NCBI RefSeq assembly: GCF_014202475.1
Contig: NZ_JACHGV010000008.1
Coordinates: 248,001 to 312,000 of the forward strand
Source: Streptomyces paradoxus
Lineage (GTDB): Bacteria > Actinomycetota > Actinomycetes > Streptomycetales > Streptomycetaceae
DNA length: 64,000 bases
Direction of reading: 5' to 3'
Below, piece by piece: positions 9,037 to 17,048 of the stretch. Under the pieces are notes generated by a model, which was given only the letters and a program-made list of their open reading frames with translations, had not been told where the DNA came from and searched no databases. Numbering within the stretch: the stretch's first letter is position 1; each line of letters opens with the position of its first letter. The position numbers and the translations under genes are program-made.

Positions 9037-9171
9037 CACGAGCACCGCCGCACCCGGCCGGGGTGCCCGAACTCCTAGGGGTTTCGCATCACAGCCCCAT
9101 GGACACGACCCACCCCGGCCGTCCCGGCCCGGAACCATCCCACCCGCCGGCCTTCCCCTGGACGAACCGCC

Positions 9172-10233
9172 GTGTACGCTCCCGCCGCCCTGGCCCGCTT
9201 CGGCGGGTTCGTCGCCACAGATCTGCGTGACGTGACCGGCGACCCCGCGGCCCTGGACTCCTCCGGGTTCTGGACGGTCGTCGCGGCATTCGAAGGCCCC
9301 ATGGTCTGTGCCCGGTTCGGCGATGTGCGTCCCGCGCCGGTGCCGCCCCCGAAGCCCGGGGCCTGGCGCGGACCGGCCCCCGGCGACTGGACGTCGTCGC
9401 TGGACCGCACCGCCTACACCGCGGGCGTACGCCGCATCCGCGAACACATCGCCGCGGGCGACGTCTACCAGGCCAACCTCTGCCGGGTGCTCTCCGCGCC
9501 CCTGCCCGACCCGACCGCCTCCGACATCGACGCACTCACCGCGCTGCTCGCCCACGGCAACCCGGCGCCCTACGCCGGCACCGTCCGGCTTCCGGCACAC
9601 GGCGTCGAAGCCGCCACCGCCTCGCCCGAACTGTTCCTGCGGCGGACGGGCCGCACCGTCGAGTCCGGGCCCATCAAGGGCACCGGCCGTACCGCGGACG
9701 ACCTGCTGCCCAAGGACCACGCCGAGAACGTGATGATCGTGGACCTGGTCCGCAACGACCTGGGGCGCGTCTGCGCCACCGGATCCGTGACCGTCCCGGC
9801 CCTGTGCGCCGTCGAGAGCCACCCGGGGCTCGTGCACCTCGTCTCCACCGTGCGCGGAGAGCTGGCCACGGACGCGGGCTGGCCGGAGCTGCTGGCCGGA
9901 ACCTTCCCACCGGGTTCCGTGACCGGCGCGCCCAAATCCAGTGCCCTGCGCGTCATCGAGGCCCTAAAGACCACGCCCCGCGGCCCGTACTGCGGCGCCG
10001 TCGGCTGGGTCGACGCCGACCGGGGAACCGGTGAACTGGCCGTGGGCATCCGCACGTTCCGGATCGACCGGGCCGCCCCGGCGGGGCCGCTGCTGCGCTT
10101 CGGCACGGGCGCCGGTATCACCTGGGGGTCCGACCCGGACCGGGAGTGGGACGAGACCGAGCTGAAGGCCTCCCGGCTGGTCGCGCTGGCGTCCGGGCCC
10201 CGTCACGACGCCGGGGTCCCGCACTTGCCTTGA
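9172..10233 (+). CDS. pabB: Aminodeoxychorismate synthase component I (PabB-like)
   Basis: This 353-residue chorismate-binding enzyme has the conserved core of PabB/TrpE. Landmarks are GDVYQANLCR, ASPELFLRR, GPIKGTGRT, ENVMIVDLVRNDLGRVC and PPGSVTGAPK. It is shorter than TrpE and lacks a glutamine amidotransferase domain. The start is a GTG at 9172 with only a weak GGACGA upstream. It lies 135 bp after the MBL gene and its stop overlaps the -35 box of the folP promoter. Its product would feed p-aminobenzoate, hence folate, synthesis. A dedicated copy beside folP and folate-dependent demethylases suggests it raises folate supply during betaine growth (inference). Confidence 0.8.
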   Translation: MYAPAALARFGGFVATDLRDVTGDPAALDSSGFWTVVAAFEGPMVCARFGDVRPAPVPPPKPGAWRGPAPGDWTSSLDRTAYTAGVRRIREHIAAGDVYQANLCRVLSAPLPDPTASDIDALTALLAHGNPAPYAGTVRLPAHGVEAATASPELFLRRTGRTVESGPIKGTGRTADDLLPKDHAENVMIVDLVRNDLGRVCATGSVTVPALCAVESHPGLVHLVSTVRGELATDAGWPELLAGTFPPGSVTGAPKSSALRVIEALKTTPRGPYCGAVGWVDADRGTGELAVGIRTFRIDRAAPAGPLLRFGTGAGITWGSDPDREWDETELKASRLVALASGPRHDAGVPHLP

Positions 10234-10295
10234 CAGTGCGCGCGCCCGTCCTCACACTCGTTGCTCAAATCGCACATTGTTCCTCTATATGCAAC
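10230..10295 (+). promoter_or_regulatory. folP promoter with tandem operator
   Basis: TTGACA (10230-10235) with a CACACT-like -10 after 17 bp precedes two 17-bp palindromes, 10260-10276 (GTTGC...GCACA) and 10279-10295 (GTTCC...GCAAC), again 2 bp apart. The spacing from -35 to operator is 24 bp. The -35 box overlaps the pabB stop codon. Confidence 0.75.
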
Positions 10296-10310
10296 GAGGT
10301 GGACCAGCCC

Positions 10311-10358
10311 ATGATGACTCCCGTGCGTCCCCTCGCCGACCCGCCCCGCGTCGCATGA
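10311..10358 (+). CDS. 15-codon leader ORF coupled to folP
   Basis: An ORF encoding MMTPVRPLADPPRVA starts 15 nt after the operator, behind a GAGGTGG Shine-Dalgarno-like sequence, and its TGA overlaps the folP ATG (ATGA). Codon by codon it resembles the start of the ferredoxin gene at 11430 (MMIPACRLVDLPRG), with M-M-x-P, L, D and P-R conserved. It may be a truncated copy of that gene's 5' end carried with a duplicated promoter. Whether the peptide has any function is unknown; it could simply drive translation of folP. Confidence 0.45.
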   Translation: MMTPVRPLADPPRVA

Positions 10359-11260
10359 GCACCGCAGCCCAGGCCGCTCCCGCCCTGTGCCCGCGAGGTC
10401 TTCCCCGTCCGGGCCGGACCCTGGTGATGGGCATCGTGAACGTCACGCCCGACTCGTTCTCCGACGGAGGTCGGTGGTTCGATACGGAACGGGCCGTCGC
10501 GCACGGACTCGCACTGCTCGAAGAGGGCGCGGACATCCTGGACGTGGGCGGCGAGTCGACCCGGCCCGGCGCCGAGCGCCCGACGGCCGAGGAGGAACTG
10601 CGGCGGGTGCTGCCGGTCGTCCGCGCACTCGCCGCCGCGGGCGCCAAGGTCAGTGTCGACACCATGCGGGCCGAGGTCGCCGCCCGCGCCGTCGAGGCCG
10701 GCGCCGCTCTGGTCAACGACGTCTCCGGCGGACTCGCCGACCCGGCGATGCTGCCGCTGATGGCGCGGGCCGGGACGCCGTATGTGGTGATGCACTGGCG
10801 CGGGCACTCCGCCGGCATGCAGGCGCACGCCGTCTACGACGACGTCGTCACCGAGGTCGTCGACGCATTGCGGGCGAGAGCCGACGCGGCCCTGGACGCC
10901 GGAATCCCGCCGGACTGTCTCATCGTCGACCCGGGACTGGGGTTCGCCAAGCACGCCGAGCACAACTGGCGACTCCTCGGCCACCTCCGGGAGATCACCG
11001 CCGCACTCGGCCGTCCGGTTCTGGTGGGCGCGGCGCGCAAGACGTTTCTGGGCCACCTGCTGAGGGACCCGGAGACGGGCCTGCCCCGCCCGGCGCACCT
11101 GCGTGACGCGGCCACCTCGGCCGTGTCGGCTCTGGCCGCCGCGCAGGGCGCCTGGTGCGTCCGCGTCCACGACGTCGCCTCGACGGCCGACGCGGTGCGC
11201 GTGGCCGCCCGCTGGGGTCTGGAGAACGCGCCGACGCCACCGCCCGTGCCCCGGTTCTGA
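10355..11260 (+). CDS. folP: Dihydropteroate synthase
   Basis: This 301-residue protein contains the DHPS signatures MGIVNVTPDSFSDGG near residue 27, GGESTRPGA, NDVSGG, DPGLGFAKHAEHN and GAARKTFLG. It condenses p-aminobenzoate with a pterin diphosphate to dihydropteroate. The start at 10355 lacks its own strong Shine-Dalgarno sequence but overlaps the stop of the 15-codon leader ORF. Being driven by the betaine-regulon operator and lying next to pabB marks it as an accessory copy rather than the housekeeping folate operon, since folE/folB/folK are not adjacent. All catalytic motifs look intact. Confidence 0.9.
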   Translation: MSTAAQAAPALCPRGLPRPGRTLVMGIVNVTPDSFSDGGRWFDTERAVAHGLALLEEGADILDVGGESTRPGAERPTAEEELRRVLPVVRALAAAGAKVSVDTMRAEVAARAVEAGAALVNDVSGGLADPAMLPLMARAGTPYVVMHWRGHSAGMQAHAVYDDVVTEVVDALRARADAALDAGIPPDCLIVDPGLGFAKHAEHNWRLLGHLREITAALGRPVLVGAARKTFLGHLLRDPETGLPRPAHLRDAATSAVSALAAAQGAWCVRVHDVASTADAVRVAARWGLENAPTPPPVPRF

Positions 11261-11282
11261 GGGGTGTCCAGCTCTGACCTGC

Positions 11283-11318
11283 GTTTCCTATAGCGCAGGG
11301 CGTTTCACATCACGCAAC
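11283..11318. promoter_or_regulatory. Upstream tandem operator without obvious promoter
   Basis: Two 17-bp palindromes, 11283-11299 (GTTTC...GCAGG) and 11302-11318 (GTTTC...GCAAC), have the same 2-bp spacing as the other operators. No TTGAC box precedes them. They lie about 100 bp, centre to centre, upstream of a second complete operator at 11386-11421, so they may act as an auxiliary site. A short A-rich run follows at 11319-11324. Confidence 0.6.
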
Positions 11319-11352
11319 AAAAAATAGGGGCGGCGAGCGACCCGTGAACTCC

Positions 11353-11421
11353 TTGACAAGGGTTTGTGGGCGACCCCAAACTGACGTTGCGTTCACCGCA
11401 ATCCGTTTCGCTATACGCACC
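11353..11421 (+). promoter_or_regulatory. Ferredoxin-operon promoter with tandem operator
   Basis: TTGACA (11353-11358) is followed after 27 bp by palindromes at 11386-11402 (GTTGC...GCAAT) and 11405-11421 (GTTTC...GCACC). It drives the ferredoxin, reductase and first Rieske oxygenase genes. Confidence 0.75.
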
Positions 11422-11429
11422 GAGGTGTC

Positions 11430-11792
11430 ATGATGATTCCCGCGTGCCGTCTCGTGGATCTGCCCCGAGGCGAGGCCCACCGGCTCGACATCGACCCGCC
11501 GGTCTCGGTGTTCCACACCGACGACGGCGAACTCTTCGCCATCGACGACACATGCACCCACCAGGACGCCTCGCTCGCCGACGGCTGGCTGGAGGGCTGC
11601 GAGGTCGAATGCCCGCTGCACGCCTCGAAGTTCAACCTCAAGACCGGAGCCGTCGACGCCCCGCCGGCCAAGCTCCCGGTGCGCACGCACGAGGTCTTCG
11701 TCGAGGACGGCATGATCTACGTCCGGCTGTCCACGGCAGCCCCGAACCTGCCTCCCTGCATCGCCGCCCGGCTCGCCGGGGGCGTCGCGTGA
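11430..11792 (+). CDS. Rieske-type [2Fe-2S] ferredoxin
   Basis: This 120-residue protein has a single Rieske domain. The cluster ligands are visible as DDTCTHQDASL (CxH, near residue 46) and CPLHASKFN (CxxH, near residue 65), with the typical spacing for bacterial oxygenase ferredoxins. GAGGTG precedes the ATG at 11430; a second ATG follows directly. The GTGA overlap with the reductase gene implies a stoichiometric pair. It should carry electrons from the FAD reductase to the Rieske oxygenase two genes downstream. The characterised Pseudomonas system uses the flavin/ferredoxin fusion GbcB instead, so this cluster has a different electron chain. Confidence 0.9.
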   Translation: MMIPACRLVDLPRGEAHRLDIDPPVSVFHTDDGELFAIDDTCTHQDASLADGWLEGCEVECPLHASKFNLKTGAVDAPPAKLPVRTHEVFVEDGMIYVRLSTAAPNLPPCIAARLAGGVA

Positions 11793-12952
11793 GGACGGTC
11801 GCCGTGGTGGGCGCGTCGCTGGCCGGTCTGTCAGCGGCGCGCTCCTTGCGAAAGCAGGGGTACGACGGACGGCTGGTCGTCATAGGCGACGAGCTCCACC
11901 GTCCGTACGACAGGCCGCCCCTGTCCAAGGAGTTCCTGGCCGGCGGCATCGGCGAAGCCGATCTCGCACTGGAGCCGGACGACGAGGACCTGCAAGCGGA
12001 GTGGCTGCTCGGCGCCCGCGCCGCCGGACTCGACACCACACCCCGCGCCGTGCGGCTCACCGACGGCCGGGAGGTGAGAGCCGACGGCATCGTCATCGCC
12101 ACCGGCGCCTCCGCCCGCACCCTGCCCGGGATGGACGGCCTGGCCGGAGTGCACACCCTGCGCACCCTGGACGACGCCCGCGCCCTGCGGGACGAACTGG
12201 CCCGGGGCGGACGCCTGGTCGTGATCGGCGGCGGCTTCATCGGCGCCGAGGTCGCCTCCACCGCCTACGCCCTCGGCCTCGACGTGACCATCGTCGAGGC
12301 GGCGCCCACCCCACTGGCCGGACCGCTCGGCCAGACCATGGGAAGCATCGTCTCCGCCCTCCACGCCGACCACGGCGTACGCCTGTTGTGCGGAGTGGGC
12401 GTCAAGGGGCTGAGCGGCGAGACCCGCGTCGACGCCGTCCTGATGGAAGACGGCCGCAGCATCCCCGCCGACATCGTCGTCGTGGGTGTAGGGGCCCGCC
12501 CCTGCGTCGACTGGCTGGCGGGCTCCGGTGTCGAACTCGACGACGGCGTCAAGTGCGGCGCGGACGGCCGTACCAGCCTGGCCGGGGTGGTCGCGGTCGG
12601 CGACTGCGCCTCCTGGTACGACCCGCGCGCGGGTACCCACCGCCGCGTCGAGCACTGGACCGGCGCCCGGGAACGCCCCGACGCGGCGGTCGCCGCCCTG
12701 CTCTCCTGGGGCGAGTCGGAACCGGGCGTCCCGAGGCCGCCGTACTTCTGGTCCGACCAGTACGGCGTGAAGATCCAGTTCGCCGGCAACGCGTCCCGTG
12801 CCGACAGCGTCACCATCGAGGAAGGCGCCGCGGACGACCGCAACGTCCTGGCCGTCTACCGGCGTGCCGGACACCCGGTCGCCGTCCTCGGGATGAACCA
12901 GCCCCGGCTGTTCATGCGCTGGCGCAAGCAGCTCGCTGCCCACACGCCCTGA
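11789..12952 (+). CDS. FAD-dependent ferredoxin reductase
   Basis: This 387-residue protein belongs to the ferredoxin/rubredoxin reductase branch of FAD pyridine-nucleotide oxidoreductases. An N-terminal FAD motif VVGASLAGLSAA starts near residue 6 (second glycine replaced by Ser), followed by RPPLSKEFL. The NAD(P)H motif VIGGGFIGAEVAS is near 145 and the second FAD motif VVAVGDCAS near 265. A C-terminal reductase dimerisation-type domain contains FWSDQYGVKIQFAG. The GTG start overlaps the ferredoxin stop. It would pass NAD(P)H electrons to that ferredoxin. The gap to the oxygenase gene is 91 bp with no operator in it, so all three probably share one transcript. Confidence 0.9.
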   Translation: MRTVAVVGASLAGLSAARSLRKQGYDGRLVVIGDELHRPYDRPPLSKEFLAGGIGEADLALEPDDEDLQAEWLLGARAAGLDTTPRAVRLTDGREVRADGIVIATGASARTLPGMDGLAGVHTLRTLDDARALRDELARGGRLVVIGGGFIGAEVASTAYALGLDVTIVEAAPTPLAGPLGQTMGSIVSALHADHGVRLLCGVGVKGLSGETRVDAVLMEDGRSIPADIVVVGVGARPCVDWLAGSGVELDDGVKCGADGRTSLAGVVAVGDCASWYDPRAGTHRRVEHWTGARERPDAAVAALLSWGESEPGVPRPPYFWSDQYGVKIQFAGNASRADSVTIEEGAADDRNVLAVYRRAGHPVAVLGMNQPRLFMRWRKQLAAHTP

Positions 12953-13043
12953 AAGGGCTTTGCTCCTTGATCCGACGACGTCCGGTGTAGCTCGTCCCGG
13001 CGCGTGCATGCCCGATCCACGACGTTTCTCCGAGGAGTGCACT

Positions 13044-14174
13044 GTGACCTCGACCGGCCTGCCGGAAAGTCTCATCGCCACCCTGCCCGGCTCCGCCTAC
13101 ACGGACCCCGGGTTCTTCGCCCAGGAGCAGGAACACATCTTCGAGGCGATGTGGTTCTGCGCCGTGCGCTCCGCCGACCTCGCCGGCCCCGGGGCGTTCC
13201 GGACCGTCCAGGTCGGCCGCGAGAGCATCCTCATCACCCGTGCCCGCGACCAGTCCGTACGCGCCTTCTTCAACGTCTGCCGACACCGCGGAGCCAAGCT
13301 CTGCACGGCGGAGAGCGGCGAGGTCAAGCGCGCCTTCCAATGCCCCTACCACGCCTGGACGTACGACCTGACGGGCAAACTCGTCGCGGCGCCCAACCTC
13401 ACCAAGATGCCCGACGTCAGCCGCACCGAGTACGGCCTGGCAGCCGTGGCGACACGCGAATGGCTCGGCTATGTGTGGGTGTGCCTCGCCGCGGACCCGC
13501 CCCCCTTCGACGAGGTCGTGCAGGACGTGGTCGCGCGTCTCGGCGACACGGAGTCGATCGAGCACTACGGCATCGAGGACCTCGGCGTCGGCAGACGGAT
13601 CGTCTACGACGTCCGGGCGAACTGGAAGCTCATCGTCGAGAACTTCATGGAGTGCTACCACTGCGCGACCATCCACCCCGAACTCACCGAGGTGCTCCCC
13701 GAGTTCGCCGACGGCTACGCCGCCCAGTACTACGTGGGACACGGCGCGGAGTTCGGCTCCGACGTCCAGGGTTTCACCGTGGACGGCTCGGAGGGCCTGG
13801 ACCGCATCCCGGGCGTCACCGAGGACCAGGACCGCCGCTACTACGCGATCACCGTCCGGCCGCAGGTGTTCATCAACCTCGTGCCCGACCATGTGATCTT
13901 CCACCGGATGTACCCGGTCGCCGCGGACCGCACCATCGTCGAGTGCGACTGGCTCTACCTCAAGCACGTCGTCGAGAGCGGCAAGGACGTCAGCCGGTCG
14001 GTGGAGCTCTTCGACCGGGTCAACCGGCAGGACTTCGACGCCTGCGAGCGCTGCCAGCCCGCGATGAGCTCGCGGCTGTACGCCAAGGGCGGGGTCCTCG
14101 TGCCCAGCGAGCACCACATCGGCGAGTTCCACACCTTCGTCCAGGAGCGTCTGGGCGCGGGGCGGCCGCAGTAG
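13044..14174 (+). CDS. gbcA: Rieske oxygenase, glycine betaine demethylase (copy 1)
   Basis: This 376-residue protein has the two-domain layout of Rieske non-haem iron oxygenases. The cluster motif CRHRGAKLC (near 79) pairs with CPYHAWTY (near 100). The mononuclear iron site is in NFMECYHCATIHPEL near 203-215. It matches the GbcA/BmoA group by overall sequence character and by its neighbours. These enzymes oxidatively demethylate glycine betaine to dimethylglycine, releasing formaldehyde. The GTG start is fixed by GAGGAG 6 nt upstream and by the parallel N-terminus of the second copy (TSTGLPESLIATLPG versus TTTGLPDSLIATLPG). Substrate is inferred from context; related enzymes act on stachydrine or carnitine. 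Confidence 0.85.
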   Translation: MTSTGLPESLIATLPGSAYTDPGFFAQEQEHIFEAMWFCAVRSADLAGPGAFRTVQVGRESILITRARDQSVRAFFNVCRHRGAKLCTAESGEVKRAFQCPYHAWTYDLTGKLVAAPNLTKMPDVSRTEYGLAAVATREWLGYVWVCLAADPPPFDEVVQDVVARLGDTESIEHYGIEDLGVGRRIVYDVRANWKLIVENFMECYHCATIHPELTEVLPEFADGYAAQYYVGHGAEFGSDVQGFTVDGSEGLDRIPGVTEDQDRRYYAITVRPQVFINLVPDHVIFHRMYPVAADRTIVECDWLYLKHVVESGKDVSRSVELFDRVNRQDFDACERCQPAMSSRLYAKGGVLVPSEHHIGEFHTFVQERLGAGRPQ

Positions 14175-14235
14175 CGGCGGCTCCCGGCATCCCGCCCCCC
14201 CAAGCCCGGTGTGCGGGGCGGCCGGCGCGGCGGGC

Positions 14236-15033
14236 TCAGCCCAGGTAGCCCATCCGGTGGCTGATCTCGTCCGCGCCCTTGACCAGCACCGGAGCGAGGT
14301 CGTGCATACGGTCCTCGGTGAGCCGGTATGCCGGCCCTGAGGCGCTGATCGCCGCGATGACCTCTCCGTCCCGGTTGCGGACCGGGGCGGCCATGGCGTG
14401 CAGCCCCGCCTCGAACTCCTCCAGCGTCCAGGAGTAGCCGCGCTCCAGCGCCTCGGCGAGGTTCTTCTCCAGCTTCGTCTTCGCGGTCAGGGTGCGGGGC
14501 GTCATCTTCTTCAGGCCCGCGTCAGACAGCAGCGCGGCACGCTCCTTCGCCGGCATGTGGGCCAGCAGGATCTTGCCGCTGGACGTGGCGTGCAGCGGCG
14601 TCAGCTGGCCGACCCAGTTGAACGCCGTGACGGCGCCCGGACCGCGCACCTGGTACAGGTTGATCGCGTACTTCTCCTGCATCACGGCGAGGTTCACCGT
14701 CTCGCCGATCTCCTCGGCGAGACGCTCGCAGACCGGCCGGCTCTGCTGGGTGATGTCGATGCGCCCGGTGACCGCGCCGGCGAGACGGACGATGCCGAAA
14801 CCGAGGCGGTACTTGCCGCGCTCACCCGCCTGTTCCACCAGGCCGCGCACCTCCAGAGCCCCCAGCAGCCGGAACGCGGTGGACTTGTGGACGTCGAGCT
14901 CGGCGGCTACCTCGCTGACGCCGGCCTCGCCGCGCCGGGCCAGGATCTCCAGCACGGTGATGGCTCGATCGACCGACTGCACTCCGCCGGTCGGCGCACT
15001 TGTCGTTTCGGTATCTGGATGGTAGTTGCTCAC
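14236..15033 (-). CDS. IclR-family transcriptional regulator (copy 1)
   Basis: This 265-residue regulator has an N-terminal winged HTH at about 18-80 (SVDRAITVLEIL...GVSEVAAELDVHKSTAFRLL) and a C-terminal IclR effector-binding domain (LYQVRG, TSSGKILLAHMP, GLHAMAAPVRN, ISASGPAYR). I place the start at GTG 15033 because the protein then begins VSNYHPD, parallel to MSNYGAES in the second copy. No Shine-Dalgarno is visible, and a TATAGT -10 lies 6 nt upstream, so the mRNA may be leaderless. An operator overlaps the start codon, suggesting autoregulation. It is divergent from betA. The effector is unknown; betaine, dimethylglycine or sarcosine are reasonable candidates. Confidence 0.88.
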   Translation of the reverse strand: MSNYHPDTETTSAPTGGVQSVDRAITVLEILARRGEAGVSEVAAELDVHKSTAFRLLGALEVRGLVEQAGERGKYRLGFGIVRLAGAVTGRIDITQQSRPVCERLAEEIGETVNLAVMQEKYAINLYQVRGPGAVTAFNWVGQLTPLHATSSGKILLAHMPAKERAALLSDAGLKKMTPRTLTAKTKLEKNLAEALERGYSWTLEEFEAGLHAMAAPVRNRDGEVIAAISASGPAYRLTEDRMHDLAPVLVKGADEISHRMGYLG

Positions 15034-15045
15034 AACGCAACTATA
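15025..15045 (-). promoter_or_regulatory. iclR copy 1 promoter and single operator
   Basis: A perfect 17-bp palindrome, GTTGC-N7-GCAAC, occupies 15025-15041 and covers the GTG start codon (15031-15033). On the minus strand TATAGT (15040-15045) is a good -10 box placed 6 nt before the start codon, which would give a leaderless transcript. Binding here should block transcription and so autoregulate the gene. Confidence 0.65.
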
Positions 15046-15104
15046 CGGGCCATTAACATAGCCGACAGCGGTGCAGGTCACGGCCTTGGACCAGAAAATC
15101 AGAA

Positions 15105-15140
15105 GTTGCGTTGTCCGCAACCTGGTGCGCATAGAGATAC
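15105..15140 (+). promoter_or_regulatory. betA operator
   Basis: Palindromes at 15105-15121 (perfect, GTTGC...GCAAC) and 15124-15140 (GGTGC...GATAC) keep the 2-bp spacing. Unlike the other promoters there is no TTGAC box 23-27 bp upstream; the nearest match is TTGGAC at 15086-15091, too close. The betA promoter may therefore differ or need activation. Confidence 0.7.
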
Positions 15141-15190
15141 CGGTACTAGCATGCCGCGCATTCTCTACGGCGCGAGCGAGACGAGGCCTC

Positions 15191-16852
15191 ATGGCTGACT
15201 TGCAATACGACTTCGTCATCGTCGGTGGCGGATCGGCCGGCAGTGCACTGGCCAACCGGCTCTCCGCGGATCCCGGCAACCGGGTACTGGTCCTGGAGGC
15301 GGGCAGACCCGACTACCCGTGGGACGTCTTCATCCACATGCCCGCGGCACTGACCTACCCGATCGGCAGCCGCTTCTACGACTGGAAGTACGAGTCCGAA
15401 CCCGAGCCCCACATGGGCGGCCGGCGCGTCTACCACGCGCGCGGCAAGGTCCTGGGCGGTTCCAGCAGCATCAACGGCATGATCTTCCAGCGCGGCAACC
15501 CCATGGACTACGAGCGCTGGGCGGCCGATCCCGGCATGGAGAGCTGGGACTACGCGCACTGTCTGCCGTACTTCCGGCGGATGGAGAACTGCCTGGCCGC
15601 CGACCCGGACGACGAGTTCCGCGGCCACGACGGCCCCCTCGTCCTCGAACGCGGCCCCGGGACCAACCCCCTCTTCGAGGCCTTCCTCAAGGCCACCGAG
15701 GAAGCGGGGCACCCTCCGACCAGCGATGTGAACGGCTATCGGCAGGAAGGTTTCGCCAGGTTCGACCGCAATGTCCACCGAGGACGCCGGCTGTCGGCGG
15801 CGAAGGCGTACCTCAAGCCCGTGCGGAAGCGGCCCAACCTCACCGTCACCACACGTGCCCTGGTCACCCGCGTCCTCTTCGAGGGCAAGCGCGCCGTCGG
15901 CGTCGAGTACCGGCGCGGTCGTGGCGGGCCCCAGCGGGTGCGGGCCGGTGAGGTCATCCTCTGCGGAGGCGCGATCAACTCCCCGCAACTCCTCCAGCTC
16001 TCCGGCGTCGGCAACGCCAAGGAACTCGCGGCGCTCGGCGTGGACGTCGTACACGATCTGCCGGGCGTCGGCGAGAACCTCCAGGACCACCTGGAGGTGT
16101 ACATCCAGTACGGCTGCAAGCAGCCCGTCTCCATGCAGCCGTACCTCGCGAAGTGGCGTGCCCCCTTCATCGGCCTGCAGTGGCTCTTCCGTACGGGACC
16201 GGCCGCGACCAACCACTTCGAGGCGGGCGGCTTCGTCCGCGGCAACGACGACGTGGACTACCCCAACCTGATGTTCCACTTCCTGCCCATCGCGGTCCGC
16301 TACGACGGCTCCGTCCCGGCCGGCGGACACGGCTACCAGGTGCACGTCGGACCCATGTACTCCGACGCCATCGGCTCGGTGAAGATCAAGAGCAAGGATC
16401 CCGCCGAGCACCCCGCGCTGCGCTTCAACTACCTCTCCACCGAGCAGGACCGCCGTGAGTGGGTCGAGGCCGTCAGGGTCGCGCGCAGGCTGCTCAACCA
16501 GCCCGCAATGGCCCCGTACAACGCCGGGGAGATCTCGCCCGGCCCGTCCGTGGAGACCGACGAGGAGATCCTCGCCTGGGTCGCCAAGGACGCCGAGACC
16601 GCACTGCATCCGTCCTGCACCTGCAAGATGGGCACCGACGAGATGGCCGTCGTGGACCCGGCCGACCTGCGCGTGCACGGCGTGGAGGGACTGCGGGTCG
16701 TCGACGCGTCCGTGATGCCGTACATCACGAACGGCAACATCTACGCGCCGGTGATGATGATCGCGGAGAAGGCGGCCGACCTCATCCTCGGCAAGCCGCC
16801 GCTGCCGCCGTCCCGCGCCGCGTACTACCGGCACCGCGAAGCATCCGCGTAA
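15191..16852 (+). CDS. betA: Choline dehydrogenase (GMC family)
   Basis: This 553-residue GMC flavoprotein oxidises choline to betaine aldehyde at the membrane or in the cytosol. The ADP-binding motif VIVGGGSAGSALANRL is near residue 9. GMC signature 1 lies in ARGKVLGGSSSINGM and signature 2 in GGAINSPQLLQLSGVG. The C-terminal catalytic region LHPSCTCKMGTD and VMPYITNGNIYAPVMMIAEKAAD matches BetA (His and Asn of the active-site pair). Length equals typical BetA. The ATG at 15191 has GAGG about 5 nt upstream. It is divergent from an iclR gene and followed by a terminator, so it is probably monocistronic. Confidence 0.9.
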   Translation: MADLQYDFVIVGGGSAGSALANRLSADPGNRVLVLEAGRPDYPWDVFIHMPAALTYPIGSRFYDWKYESEPEPHMGGRRVYHARGKVLGGSSSINGMIFQRGNPMDYERWAADPGMESWDYAHCLPYFRRMENCLAADPDDEFRGHDGPLVLERGPGTNPLFEAFLKATEEAGHPPTSDVNGYRQEGFARFDRNVHRGRRLSAAKAYLKPVRKRPNLTVTTRALVTRVLFEGKRAVGVEYRRGRGGPQRVRAGEVILCGGAINSPQLLQLSGVGNAKELAALGVDVVHDLPGVGENLQDHLEVYIQYGCKQPVSMQPYLAKWRAPFIGLQWLFRTGPAATNHFEAGGFVRGNDDVDYPNLMFHFLPIAVRYDGSVPAGGHGYQVHVGPMYSDAIGSVKIKSKDPAEHPALRFNYLSTEQDRREWVEAVRVARRLLNQPAMAPYNAGEISPGPSVETDEEILAWVAKDAETALHPSCTCKMGTDEMAVVDPADLRVHGVEGLRVVDASVMPYITNGNIYAPVMMIAEKAADLILGKPPLPPSRAAYYRHREASA

Positions 16853-16869
16853 CCCACTGTTTTCAGACA

Positions 16870-16909
16870 GCCGACCGGCCCGGAAATCCGGTGGTCCGGG
16901 CTGGTCGGC
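16870..16909 (+). terminator. Terminator after betA
   Basis: A 15-bp stem (16870-16884 with 16895-16909, one G-T wobble) and a 10-nt loop follow the betA stop codon by 17 nt. Confidence 0.65.
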
Positions 16910-16959
16910 GTCGGGTTCTCAGGGTTGCCTCCTTGGTAAAACCGTCATCGGCCAACCCC

Positions 16960-17024
16960 TTGACGTGCGTTCCCGCCTTCTCCAGAGTGTTCCACCACAA
17001 GCAATGCGGTGCGTGATGCGCAAC
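16960..17024 (+). promoter_or_regulatory. betB-proVWX promoter with tandem operator
   Basis: TTGACG (16960-16965) is followed after 23 bp by palindromes 16989-17005 (GTTCC...GCAAT) and 17008-17024 (GGTGC...GCAAC), 2 bp apart. The betB GTG is 24 bp beyond the operator. Confidence 0.75.
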
Positions 17025-17048
17025 GCGATTCGCTCGAAGGGCCCCGAC

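Noticed and set aside
15086..15091. TTGGAC as the betA -35 box of the common architecture
   Set aside because: It is only 13 bp before the operator, whereas the other eight promoters have 23-27 bp. betA is therefore listed as an exception.
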